Positions 10,894 to 22,600 of a stretch of 64,000 bases of DNA are shown piece by piece (position 1 is the stretch's first letter; each line of letters opens with the position of its first letter). Below the pieces are notes generated by a model, which saw only the letters and a program-made list of their open reading frames with translations, was not told the DNA's origin and did no database searches. This stretch comes from Vishniacozyma victoriae (Eukaryota > Basidiomycota > Tremellomycetes > Tremellales > Bulleribasidiaceae): assembly GCA_017654735.1 (NCBI GenBank), contig JADPYG010000088.1, positions 4,898,001 to 4,962,000 on the forward strand. The letters run 5' to 3'. The position numbers were made by a program, and so were the translations under genes.

Positions 10894-13306
10894 CTAAATA
10901 CGCCAAATCTCTGATCGGGCTCTATCGTATACAGCGTGATCACGCAGATCTTCATCTAGGTCCATCCCCCCACCGAGCTCGGAGCGGTTCATGGGATGTA
11001 CGGTGATTTTGGCGAATGTACCCGCTGAATGCGCTTTGGAAAGATGGCTCGGGTTGACTACTAATGTTGAATCGACAATCTGTCATCAGTCCCTTATTCG
11101 AACGTTTGAAGTAGAGGATGAACCGACCTTTGAGAAATGTCTCAACTTGCTAGGAAGAATCAATAAATCAGGCTGCGGTCCCTCCATCTTCAACAGCCCA
11201 AAATGCGTGACATCCAAATTCACCTCTCCAGCATGCGCCTCGGTCGGAGGGAAGATTGGGTAAAAGTTCCTCTGACCAAGTACATGACGTACTAAGCCAG
11301 CCATTGTATCTTTTGAATCTGTAACTCCAGGTTCTGGATCCGCTTCTTCTGCTTTTTGAAGTAATTCCTCTCGACGGAGGTGAAAGAGAACATCGACTGA
11401 GGAGAGGGATATGACAATTTCGTTAATTGCGAATGTACATGGGTTGGGTAGGAGTTTTATACGCTTTTATCATCAGCTTACCCTGATGATAGATGGACTG
11501 GACTTACTTTTGGTAGACCTAGGGTGTCCCTGTCGAACATTGCCTGGGGGAAGGCCATGTGACGACTGATAATATCCCTCACTGAAGGTACTAGGATCAC
11601 GGTAGTAGCTGGGGATGTCTCGTATAAGCGCTGGAGACGTGTGGAGATCTGTTCCCTGAAGATATCGTGAGGCATCTGTGTGATTGATCCAGATGCAATC
11701 AATGGGTGGTTGGCATCGATGAATGGGCCCATCTGTTGTTAGCCTTGATCACCAAGGGTGACTCACAAGAATGAGAACATCCGGGCGTTCTTCAGATACG
11801 ACCTCAAGCAAAGCAGAGAGGGGTTGGTAGAGTAGGTCATCGTCAAGCGTAAAAGGTCCAGCAGCAACCATGAGCGATAGAGGCTGTCCACGTAACTTGT
11901 CGCCATGTTGATAATCCAAAAGCTCAACAGAAGGAGTCTGAGCCAATGCTGATGGAGGGGACTATCATCAGCACAAATACCATTGGGAGACTCACCATCA
12001 GGACCTCCTCCACGACAAAGACTCCTCCACCTCCATTCCTTCCTTTTGCACAGACCAAACATCCAGGGAACAATCCGAAACCCTTGACTCCCGGTGCTCC
12101 CCCTCTGACTTTGATACCAGGGGCGAATCTCAGTCCAATCCTCTTTCCTGCTCCTTGCAATCTCGAGCTCTCTAGGAACAAAGATGAAGCGGTGGCCTTT
12201 GCTGAATCCGTCTGACCAGATAAAATCCGCCCTACAGCGTAAATACTATCATCACTTGAGAAATGAGGATCTCCAAATTCTGATATCCCATAAGCGTCCT
12301 TAATCCCTTCTGCGAATTCATCGATTAAGTCGTCGAGAGCTTCGGACCTTTGCGAGATTTTTTCAAACATGTATCGATAATCGTACGTTTTAGGGTTTGA
12401 TGTTGATGTCAGACCGATTCGAGGTTTGGTAGGTGCTGGAACTGGAACTCGGAATTGAGGTAGGTGGGGATTGAGCGTTTCAACAAGTGTGTTTGGCTGT
12501 GGGCGTAGGTGGAAGGGTTGTTTTGTTTGGGCCGTCAACCTATGGGATCAGCTTTGACTCGGACAATAATGGATTGACATACGAAGAAGGTGACTCTGGC
12601 CCACTGACTGGACTGGAGGCTCCACTCCTATCGCCTGACTTCCCAATGGGCGTCGAGAGGTAATCGCTAGTAGCAGGAGTAACTAATTTAGAAGGTCCAG
12701 GTCGATAACTACTTGCAGTAGTAGCGATCGGAGTCAAGTCCTTGGAAGGTGTATTGTACGAGGTAGCGGGACCGAAAGGAGATCCAGCTGGAAATACACC
12801 AGCCCCATTGGCAAGTCGAGAAGGTACACCACCAGACTTCCTAACAGGAGTGGACAATCCATCCAAACTTCAATCAGCTCTCTCCAACGCCACAACGGGG
12901 GAACCTACAATCCACCAAGATCAGCCATATTTCCCTTTCCCTTCCTCATTCCCACCCCAGCTTTTGGCGTTTCGGTATGTGTATGAGAACCAGCAGCTAC
13001 ACTAACGGCTTTAGCCTGATGTTCCCTCTGAATTTCCTTCTTCAATTCCCTAGCCGTCTCCAGCGTTAGAACCGACAACTTGGCCCTCAATCCGGAGGGA
13101 CGAGACATGACGAAAGCTTCGTATTTGAAGAATAAAGCCGATGGGTCGAGGTTGTATAATCGGAGCATGGAGAGACCTATTCATTAGCTCTGGAGATATT
13201 AGTGTGGGGGCGACTTACATTCACTCATGACGTCCGGGTGGTCTGCGACTGCAGCTCCAAAATGTGAAGCAAGCTCTTTACGAGCTTCTGTATCTGATCC
13301 TGACAT
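10894..13306 (-). CDS. POL12: DNA polymerase alpha-primase subunit B
   Basis: Regulatory B subunit of the polymerase alpha-primase complex that starts Okazaki fragments. The N-terminus MSGSDTEARKELASHFG begins the helical N-terminal domain (LSMLRLYNLDPSALFFKYEAF). About 130 Ser/Thr/Pro-rich residues with several TP sites, candidate CDK targets, follow. Then come the OB fold (YRYMFEKISQRSEALDDLIDEF, DDSIYAVGRI, GKRIGLRF) and the calcineurin-like phosphoesterase domain, inactive in this family (LSLMVAAGPFT, RPDVLIL-MGPFIDANHPLI, TTVILVPSVRDI, LPNPCTF). It ends HAVYDRARSEIWRI with TAG at 10894-10896. About seven introns of 40-60 nt. The 5' flank contains a cluster of ACGCGA boxes, consistent with S-phase expression. 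Confidence 0.92.
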
Positions 13307-13382
13307 GCTTTGCGAGTGTGTATACTTGAATAATCAATGAGAGGAGTAAAGTGAAGAGCGGAACATGGGACATTGATTTTCG

Positions 13383-13401
13383 TCGCGTCGCGTCGACGCG
13401 A
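13383..13401. promoter_or_regulatory. Cluster of ACGCGA/TCGCGT boxes upstream of POL12
   Basis: TCGCGT at 13383-13388 and 13388-13393 (sharing one base), and ACGCGA at 13396-13401, lie 77-95 bp before the POL12 start codon. Three MCB-like hexamers in 19 bp is far above chance. An E-box palindrome CACGTG follows at 13406-13411. Confidence 0.6.
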
Positions 13402-13514
13402 TAGCCACGTGATTTCGCGGGATGGGCTGAGCCAAAATGCCTGGTCTCTAGGCCCTGTTTCTTCATGCATGCTCAGACCGTCAGATCACTGCGAGCATGG
13501 GTGGACCACACGAG

Positions 13515-13552
13515 TCTGAAGTTCTGAGAGTTGTCTGAAGTTTTGAGAGTTG
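13515..13552. repeat. 19-bp tandem duplication with one mismatch
   Basis: Two adjacent copies (13515-13533 and 13534-13552) of a TCTGAAG...GAGAGTTG unit differ by one C/T. A small local duplication with no other copies seen in the window. Confidence 0.8.
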
Positions 13553-13794
13553 ACTATGTTCTCTGGGAGAGGCAATCAAGAGCCACCGTGAGTGGAAGGC
13601 CAGCGAGATTCCGCATCTCAGACGCGATAAAGCTAGACTGTAGGTGCTTCGGCGTTCATCAAATTCATTCGTCTAAAGGTGACAACTCTCTACTAAAACA
13701 ACTATACTAAACGAACCTCATGCTCATTTCAAAATAAAAATCGTTAACTCTCCAGCACCGTTCATTTCCACTCCGCCTGCTCCCTCCGCTTCGC

Positions 13795-16700
13795 CTATCT
13801 GAACTCTCCTAGACCTGGACCAAAGCCACCGGAAGGAATGGGCAGGTTCTTACAGGCAGTTCCCTCGCATCCCTCGTAAATGACTTCATTACCCCACCAA
13901 TTGATCTCTTGATCAGTGATTTGCACAGCAAAGAAGATGATCACTGCCGATAAAGCGATAGCAGTGGAGAAAGCTGCCGAGACGGTGTAGTTGTATCGGG
14001 ACCAGAAAGCCAAGAATCTTTTCTTGAGGTACAACATGGAAAAGATCGAGACTGGTAGTGCTGGCCATTGGTAGGTAAGATTGTATGGCGCCCAGTAAAT
14101 ACCACCGTAAATAAGTGGGATAGGGTGAATTTGTCGAAGCCAAGTCTGTTTGGTGAAGTACTTCTTGGCGTAGTAGAAGAAGATGGGAAGGCAGAAACCA
14201 ACGGGGAATCCGATCAAGGTGAGCATATATTGACCTCCTGAACCGAACATCCTGATGGGACCGAGAGTACCCCAGAATACGGAAGCGGTGAAGAAGGTGT
14301 TGATACCAGGGCAGGTCATCTTGAAAGGCGCGGTGGGAGTGCAAATTCCCTCGATCTGGTTCATTTGGAAGTTGAAGACTCCAACGCAAACGAATGAGGA
14401 GACGAGGGTAGCGACCAATTGAGCGCAGAATGTATGCCTTGGCGGGATCTTGAGGTAGTGACCGAGTTTGAGATCTTGCGAGAAGGAGAGAGCTTGAGCC
14501 GTAGTGATGTACCCGAAGGCTTTGAAGTAGTTCATTGCCAAAGCATTTCCAGCGACCCAAGAACCACCGATCTATCCATTAACATGTCTCTTGTTTTGCG
14601 AATTGAGCTGACTCACGAATTCAGCCAAAACATTCATGGTGACCTCCAATCCAGTGATGGACCGAATGATACCCACTGGAATCACACAAAAGGCGCAGAG
14701 GATGATACCGTAAATCACAACGGCCGGAGTAGTGTATGTCTCCCATAATCCAACACCGAGACAACCACACAAGATGGCAAAGCAAAGAACGGCGAAATAC
14801 CAGATCTCTCCAACATCAGGGTAGACAGACATGAGTCGATTGTGAACATCGGTAAATCCGGCCATTCGACCACCTCGCTTGAAGATTCCTTTGAATCCCA
14901 TTGCACTGATATCAGCCTAATCATATGGGTAAAGTGGGTGACTTACATCTCTCGTCGGTGGTATAGGTAGGCATAGGATACAACGGCAGCGTATGCGGCA
15001 AAGAACCAGAAGTAGACGGTGATATTTCCAGCAGACATATAGGCGGGCGAGTAGGCTTCGTATTTCTCTTGATCAAAGATACCTCGGCTATCGGTGATGT
15101 TGAGAATATTGTAGGCCTTTCCAAATCGGTCGAAAGTTCGGTTCCTACATATCAGCCACTGAACTCATTATCACGAAGAAAGGGAGCTTACGAGTTGATA
15201 GGCAGGTACCCAGTGAGCCAGGAGTTGGAGTAGTAGATAGCCATGACCATGAACCCGGTCAAGAACATACCGATGGTGGCGTTGATAATGTTGAAAGCAG
15301 GGACGACAAGTGGATCGGCATTCTAGGATATCAGTAACCCCTCAAGAGATAGACAAGTGACATACCAGGATCAAAACGTTCCAATCGAAAGTAGGAACAG
15401 GGTTGTATCCAAGACCATTGACGGACCCGACGACATTGTTGAGAACCTGGTTGTTTGGTGCAATCCAAGACATCCAGTTGAAAGTCGATAGAGCAAGGAA
15501 GATGTAGTTGGGGAACTAGACGTCAGCGCCACTCCAATCCAGAAGAGAAAGGACATACCCAGAAGTAAATAAACATCGCGGTGAAGGCTACAAGGAAGCA
15601 CTTCATCCTAGATGCCCGGAAGATTTTCCCAAATGGACCGAGGATTGGAGTCTTGTCGTTACCGACGTGCAACGCCTTGTTGAGGGCGATGGTGACGAGC
15701 GAAGTGGGCCAGACGGCGTATGTGGGATTGACGAGGAATCGTCGAATGATACCTGCCATACCGTATCCGACAAAGTTGGTACCGAGCGTGATAAGGATCT
15801 GGTATGCGAAACTTCCAGCATAGCTCTGGTTGTCTGGTTATCAGCTTAGGTCCATACGTCATGGATGAGTGGGACTCACAGTACTGAGGCAAGAACTGGG
15901 TTAGGATAATGTTGGAGGTGTATGGTGTGTTGAACCCAGTGTTGGCCATGATGGTCGCGAGCATGTGCTCTTTTTGGTTAAAGTTTCGATCGGGGTTCAA
16001 ACTGATTCGTTGACCTCGAATTGTGATACCCTTGTCGGGCATCCACCTGGCCCAAGCTTTACCAAGTGGGACTAAACATTAGCTTTGAACGCTACAGGAT
16101 GGAAGTGGCTTACAAATAAGCAATTGGGCAACGTTGGCTTCGACCGCGATCCTGGGCTGTCGAATATCGAAGAGCTGATTGATAAAAGCTCCAATAATGA
16201 CGAACCCAATTCCCAGTACCCAGACTCGAACCGTCGAACTCTTTGCCATCAGCACAAGCACCCAGGCGAATATTATTGATGACTTACGGGAAGAGTGGGA
16301 TCATCCTTGTTTGAAACGACGGATCTGACCTCGGGGTATGGGGAGTGATTATCCATAAGAGCAGCCTCGACGTACATCTCATGAATCAATTTGGCGTGCA
16401 CTTGAGGGTTCTCCACGATCTCGGGATCATGTAGGAACCGCTTGGCTTTGTCGATGGTATGAATAGAGAAATTGGGATCATGTTCGTGAATTGCCATTGC
16501 GTTTGACAAAATCTATTCATCAGTACGTGACCCAACATGTGTTGACGAGGTGACATACTCTGTTGACATCCTCCAGAGTGAGGTTCTTTGCATACTCCTC
16601 GGCATCCGCCAGGTCCTCGCCGGTGATTTGTAGGTCACTGGTGATTAGAGAGGTCTTGCTGATGAGATGAAGACCTACTCTTGCACTTCCTTTGCATCCT

Positions 16701-16864
16701 CCGATTCTAGCTGTCCGAGATCCTTTTCACTGTTTCGCTGAAGATGTCAGCACAATACAAAAGGCCACAGAGGGATCACTTACGAAATCACTCTCAGGCA
16801 GGACAGTCACCTCCGTATCGTTCAAGTCCTTCTCTCCATCGTATTTTTCGATGTTGTTCGACAT
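13795..16864 (-). CDS. OPT-family oligopeptide transporter
   Basis: Proton-coupled plasma-membrane importer of small oligopeptides (tetra/pentapeptides or glutathione). Start MSNNIEKYDGEKDLND (ATG at 16862-16864); about ten introns; ends GFGPGLGEFR with TAG at 13795-13797. The cytosolic N-terminus carries the family hallmark SPYPEVRSVV..KDDPTLP just before TM1 (VRVWVLGIGFVIIGAF). Many membrane segments follow, including NFVGYGMAGIIRR, and the second hallmark KIPPR in LGHYLKIPPRHTFCAQ. A large luminal loop contains NRTFDRFGKAYNI. Full length for the family (about 850 residues), with no disruption seen. The upstream region is dense in GATAAG sites, which in fungi often mediate nitrogen-source control of peptide uptake. 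Confidence 0.93.
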
Positions 16865-17769
16865 CGCGGTCGGTCGCTCAATCTATGATAGGATCACTAG
16901 ATGAGCTTGTAAGTAGAGAACCCACTAGAACAAGCCAGAGTCAATTATATACCGCCAGCCAGCACCACCCCTTGGAATCGCTTATCACCACTATCTTCGC
17001 CATTCTAACGGCCGTATCGCAATATCGCGTGACACCACATGGGCCATTAGTCACAAGACAAGCCCAGTAGATCCAAGGCGCACTAGTGGATCCACTTCAT
17101 GTAAGTCTCTTATCAGTATGACTCGGTAACTGCTTGGATAAGGCGACACATCGCGTGGTACTACAATGAACCCGGTGTGATCGGAACAACTCGGGTGATA
17201 CTTTAAGGTTGATCTCGACCTGCCAAGTTGACGCTAGTAGAACCGACAAGTGCGGCACTTGCTTCGCTTTCCCTTCGGATGTTGTTCCAAGAGATAAGAA
17301 TAGAGACGGTGTCATGTGGAGTCATCCGGCTTTGGCGTAGTGAAGTAAGCGGGGCTCTATTATATTATGGCATGTGGCGGCTTTAGTGTGGTTTGGCGTT
17401 TCCTGGGCCTGGATTACTTGTGCCCAATGGTGATAGGCCCACGCTGTCACATCTGTTTGTGAGTCGTTATCAGGCGTGATAAGCTTGGCGTGCGACTGAT
17501 GGAGTGATAAGCTGAAGGCTCACATTGGCTTGGTCTGCTCCACGGTTTGACCCTCAAGCCCAATGAGACAATAAGTGGTAGTCGTCGTCCTTATCAGCTC
17601 AAATTCGCCCACGCGACCACCTATAAGTTACAGCATGCATTAGATCACAACGGCGTCTGTAGGTCTTGCCAAGCCAAGTGTACGCATGATCCACACTGAT
17701 TCGCGATAGCACGTCAGATACAGCTATCAGCACGAGTCTGGATACGACTCGACTTCCAAGATGTGACGG
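16865..17769. other. Intergenic region of about 900 bp upstream of the OPT gene
   Basis: Acts as promoter for the minus-strand OPT gene and 3' flank of the M50B-like gene. It is rich in GATAAG/CTTATC and in GGCGT/GTGTGG-type short words. A reverse ORF at 17097-17315 and a forward ORF at 16744-17070 show no family features and are not called. Confidence 0.5.
16981..17595. promoter_or_regulatory. Cluster of GATAAG/CTTATC sites upstream of the OPT transporter
   Basis: Exact hexamers at 16981, 17109, 17137, 17293, 17478, 17506 and 17590 (three CTTATC at the left, four GATAAG/CTTATC at the right): seven in 615 bp. GATA factors of the Gat1/Are1/Gln3 class bind this core to induce nitrogen-scavenging genes. 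The position, within 120-740 bp of the OPT start, fits such control. Some CTTATCAG matches resemble intron ends, but this stretch is not coding. Confidence 0.5.
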
Positions 17770-19534
17770 CTAGAACCCTAACCCGGTCGGTGGATTCTCT
17801 TGCCATTTCGAAGCTGAAGCGACTCCTTTCGATAGTTTATCCTGCCAACCTGATGTCGAATTCCTCACCATAGCTTCCACCTCGGCCGGCTGGTAGTGAT
17901 GAGGAGTCGGGAGGAATACACGAGCTTTCAATGCTTGATCGACAGTCGAGGCGCGCAGGGCGACTAGACCCAGGACGATAGTCGTGCCAGTGAGGATGAT
18001 TTGGATGAAAAACCACCATATTGCGTAGTCTGTGAGTCAGCGGGTTGGCTAGGTTGTGATGATGATGGAGTCACATTTCTTAGTTCTCTTCACATGCTGA
18101 GCGTCAGCTATGGTCTGTTGTGGAGCTAGGTACATACTGGGTCCATACTGTTATACCAAATGGCCATGGCTTCACAATCTGATCTATTCTCTGGATCGTC
18201 TTCATCATCCTTCCCATACCCGATCACTCCATCCGTGATGATATCCCAAATAGCATAAGTCGAACTACCAACACCCATAAAGAGGATGATGTATCGAAGG
18301 AATATCGAGTCGTAGATGAACCAAGCTGTCACAATGAGAACAAGAAAGACAACCGTGACAAAGATGATACTACATGTCAGTGGACTTCAGTCATAGACTT
18401 ACATATCAAGTGAGACCATCTTGTCCTTGTAATCCCTCCCATCCTTATCTTGTTCAGATTTGCGCTGATGAGCTTCGGCCTTTTCGTCATGGCCAACCAC
18501 CTTGGCAGTGTGCATTTGACAGCGATACCATGCGTGCCCGAAGAATAATTTGGGCTTGATGGCCGCACAGCAGATTATGCAGAACAGGATCCAGGCGCAT
18601 AGGATGAATGACATGATCTTGGACCTAGATCGTTAGTTGAACTCTCAGGTCAGACCTACGCAAAGGTGTCGACTATATCATCAGCTTCACCAGCTGCTGG
18701 TATAGACAGACTTACAGCCCGCAAAAATCAAGATGCAGCCCATGGTGCAGCTTCCTCTGCAAGATATCAGCTTGTGACTTTGGTAGAAGAGTGTGATCGG
18801 GAGCTCACATGTATCCAGCCGACATTGTCCATGGAACGTTGTAGCCACGGTCTTTGTCTCTCGAGAAGCCAGTCACTCCCCCTTCAAGTGCTAACATCAG
18901 CCGCTGTGGATTTCAAGCTCGCAAGCGAGCTCACCATTGACTCCGATGTATTCCACTTTACCACCTCTGTACAGTCAGCCGTTTGCCCCACCAGAATGCG
19001 TTGAACAGCCTACGTGATAGTTCCAATGATAGCATGGCACATCTAGCATGTCAGCATTTGCGGAGCATTATGAGAGCGGCTGACCTCGTGGAACAAGACC
19101 GTCAATATCTTCAATGGCCACAAGATTTGGAAAAACCTAAGACGCTTGATTTGTCGCCTATGACGCTCGTTCATGTGATCATCCCTTCGATCGTACACGG
19201 GTTTAGTACTCCAAGGCAGTCCACGCCTGCTATGAGTGCATGATCCACGTTGAGCGTTGCTACGGTGGAGACTCACCAGGTAGTCAATATGAGAAAGAAG
19301 AAGACAACGATCCACATAAGTGTTCGTCGTTGAGCGTCAGATACATTGGTCATTGACCATTTGCGGTCTGGATTTTGTTCGAGCCAAGCTGGACGACTTA
19401 GGTCTGTCCTGCAATGATTAGCTTACCAGATAGGGTGACGAGATCACTTACCAGGCAGCAAGGATGACGCCACCTATTGGGAAGATCCAGAGAAAAGCGA
19501 TGGTGAGCCACGTTGGGATTGTGGGTAGTTTCAT
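17770..19534 (-). CDS. Peptidase M50B-like membrane zinc metalloprotease
   Basis: Heavily interrupted reverse-strand gene (about nine introns, some exons under 35 nt). Start MKLPTIPTWLTIAFLWIFPIGGVILAAW is a signal anchor/TM1. Next comes TM2 (LMWIVVFFFLILTTW), then the zinc motif HEMCH in LFHE-MCHAIIGTIT, which is split by a 42-nt intron at 19043-19084. Then follow RGGKVEYIGVNG, GGVTGF and the AGYIGS helix typical of the M50B-like family. The C-terminal part (FIYDSIFLRYIILFMGVGSSTYAIWDI) matches the family's second membrane block, and the protein ends PTGLGF with TAG at 17770-17772. Function in fungi is not established. M50 enzymes cut substrates inside or next to the membrane. The HExxH is intact, so activity is possible. 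Confidence 0.75.
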
Positions 19535-19696
19535 GTTTATCGATAAGATGTTGTAGTTAGAGATGGGAGAGAGCGCTTGATGAGTAGGTACTGATCGTGA
19601 TCCGGTCATCGAAATGAAAGGATCGTCGATCTCAAACACGTAGTAGTCACAAAGGACCGTCCAATCTCCTTGATACAAAACCTTTGCATACAACAC

Positions 19697-22600
19697 CTAC
19701 CCCGTGGCAGGGAATAACACGTCGAATACCTCGTCCAGGATACCCAGTATTAATTGCTGATTCAGCCTCCTATCCTGCAGAGCAGAAAACACCCTCCTAG
19801 CTCCCCTTCGTGCATTTCCTCTTCCAATCATATTGGCAGCGACATCAGGAATGAGCATACCCAATTTCTTGGAAGCTCCGATCTTTGTTTCATGTTTCTC
19901 AGCTTCGGTCCGAGGTTCCGAAGGTGGTCTTCGTTCGCCATCGGGGAAAAGCATTTCTTGGAAGCCGAGTAGAGCTTTGTCCACACTGTCGCTTTGCAGT
20001 GATCCCCGGAGAGTGTCGCGGACTTTGCGTTCGATAGTACTTCCTAGAAGTTGTTGAAGGATGACAACGATTGCCTGTCGACGAAGCCAGTTGTTCTTGT
20101 TCTCCTTGAGATCGAATAGCTCGACAAACAAATCGCAGATTGGAGCCGTGAAGATCGATACCGCAGTCTCGTCTCCTGATCCTTGTACCGGCAAGGTGGT
20201 ATTTGCTACTTTGGTCGACTCTTTGGCCCAGCCTGATGTGAGGGCCTGGGGAAGCATGTCCATCAAGTCTTCTCCGCCTACGCCCACCAGCCCAGTTACA
20301 TCAGACAATTGCCGGCTGAGTGAGGTGTACATGATATCAAGCATACTTGGTCCTAGCATCGCATCGTCGAGGGAAGTAGCCATTGTCTTGTATAATGACC
20401 TGACGAGGTTGTGAGGTGCCAAGCTGGACGCAGAGGTCATCGATGCTGACATGTCGGAGCTTTCGGAGGGCCGATTGCTACTTGATCTCCGGGAGAAGAA
20501 GGTTTGAAGTGGTGGTGAAGCGCAAAGAATCGAGGAGGACGTCAGAGACTATTTGTCAGCTTTGATGGATATAGTTTGCTCACCTGTAGATATCGCTCGA
20601 GACCGGCTCGACGCGTATCCAGCTGATTGCCCGAAAGCACAGGCACCAGCTTCTTGCTGGGAAGTTCCGCCACCTTCTTCCTGACGTCCATTTGCGCATT
20701 CTTGTCGCTTGCACTACTCGCCCAGTCTCGGATGCCTTTATCGAGATCGTGGAAATCGTTGTACCTCCTGGCGATATCCCACTTCAGCCCAACTTCCTGG
20801 TTCTCCTCTAGTTGTTCTATGCGTACGATATATCGTACCACCTGCTTGCCATCTTCGAGGGTATCAATATGTGATGGGATTGTCACCCTCGTCCTCCCCG
20901 GGACCAGCCTGTTTTCCCCTTCTTGTTGCTCATACTGAGCCTTTTGGAAAATACAGGATCTAGTTTCCTGCCTGATTGATGATTGAGATCGATGAAGTAG
21001 TCGTAGCTCGGCCTGATTACCAGTCAGTTCAGCTTGACCGATTAGAGTTTCGAGTAAGTGCTCTTGCTTGACCAATTCCTGGATTTTCGTTTGTAGTCGG
21101 AGAATCTCGGTTCCCAGCTTAAGATCTCCGGGCTCGGCAAGCTTGATCAGATCCTCCCGTTTGCTTTCGATTATATCCTCTTCCTCCACCATCGTCGGGG
21201 CTGCAAGTGACGGATCGTCATCGAAGAGTACTCGCGAAGGACGTTCCTCGGTGGGGGACAGGCTGGTCAGGCTTTTCCTTCCGGCGATGACAGGGTGCCT
21301 GAAACTGTGCGACGAGCTGCCAGGAGACGCTACATCGAACCCTTTGAGATTGTCGACGCTCTTGGAAGCGATCTTGCGGGGATTGGCCGGCATTCGCGAT
21401 TCCAGACAGACTACCGAAGCGGATGGGGATTTCATCTCATCGAGCATGGGCGTTATTGTCTGCGAATCCGACATTCGACTGGCGGTCATGTCGTCCGAAG
21501 CGATGATTTCATTTAGAGCAGCCTGAATAGCTTCCATTCGCTGCGCTTGGACATGCTCTGAATCGCCATCATCCACCTCGTCCTCATTATCGTCAAAGAG
21601 AGGGTTCCGTTGCTTCATGGTTCCAGCTGACATGAGAACGTCAAAGTGACTATTACCCCTCGTCAAGCTTGGCGTCGCTGGTGCGGAGGCTTGGACCTCT
21701 CTGAGATCACTGACGCGAGTCTGACGGCCCGAAGATGCGCTACCGCCAGATACGCTTCGTTCGGGCATGGAAATTGCCGGATCCAGCTTGGAGTTGGGAA
21801 TAGCAAAATTCCCATTAATGAGTTTGGGAATAGATCGCTGCGGAGGAGAGCTGATGCTGGGTAATAAGCTTGGAGCGGTGTGTTGTCGAACAGGGGGAGG
21901 GGGGAACATGGGTAGTATGGTGCTCGATGTCGAAGTTCGTTTCGGAGGTGGAGGAACGGGGTATGGTTGACTGCTCGATACTCGCTCAATATTGGCTACT
22001 GCCTTCCGATACAGCTCGCTCTTTCCGAACATTGGCCAGTCTTCTTCTTCCATCTGGGTGTACACCGAGTCTTGAGCGGAAAACATGGCAACTTTGACTT
22101 GTCTGACAATATCTTCGGTTACTTGATCCGTCGGCAGCTGAGTGAAATACTGAATAGTAGATTGATGTTTGACGGGTATATCCAGAGTGTCGGAGTCCTT
22201 TCGGTTCGCAAAGTAAGCCTGGTGGAGGAACGAGACATCTTCAGCGATAGTGGTACTTTGACTAAGCTTTTTATCGTCCGCCAAAGATTGCGCCGTGTTC
22301 TCCAAAGCAGAGTGTCGACCGACAGCTTCCAGCGGATCTTTGAAACCTTCGATAGTGAGCCAGAATTGTACCAATCGAGATCGGGATCGCCTTTCCATAA
22401 ACTCCAGGAAATATGCCATGGATGATGGATCGGATAGAACGCTGTAGAGGTCCAATCCTGTCGGCAAACGTGAAGAGGACATATCAGGCGACTTGATACT
22501 TGGAGGCTGGAGGTCAGCGCGGTATGACCAGTTGACTCACCTTCCTACTCTCACCAGACAAGACTGCGATCCTCTCATCGATATGCAATCTTGCCCTTTC

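Larger units (their letters stand above)
13307..13794. other. Intergenic region: POL12 promoter and OPT transporter 3' flank
   Basis: Holds the MCB-like cluster and an E-box CACGTG at 13406-13411, plus a 19-bp tandem duplication at 13515-13552 that differs by one base between copies. The ORFs here have no family features. Confidence 0.5.

Noticed and set aside
13913..14560. Long reverse ORF of 215 aa overlapping the OPT gene
   Set aside because: Same strand but another frame of the OPT last exon; the OPT frame has clear family motifs (KIPPR, membrane helices), this one has none.
16744..17070. Forward ORF of 108 aa in the OPT upstream region
   Set aside because: Overlaps the first exon of the OPT gene on the other strand and shows no motif or codon bias.
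17776..17785. CCCTAACCC near the M50B gene end, telomere-like
   Set aside because: Only one and a half units and it falls in the last codons of the M50B-like gene; no array.
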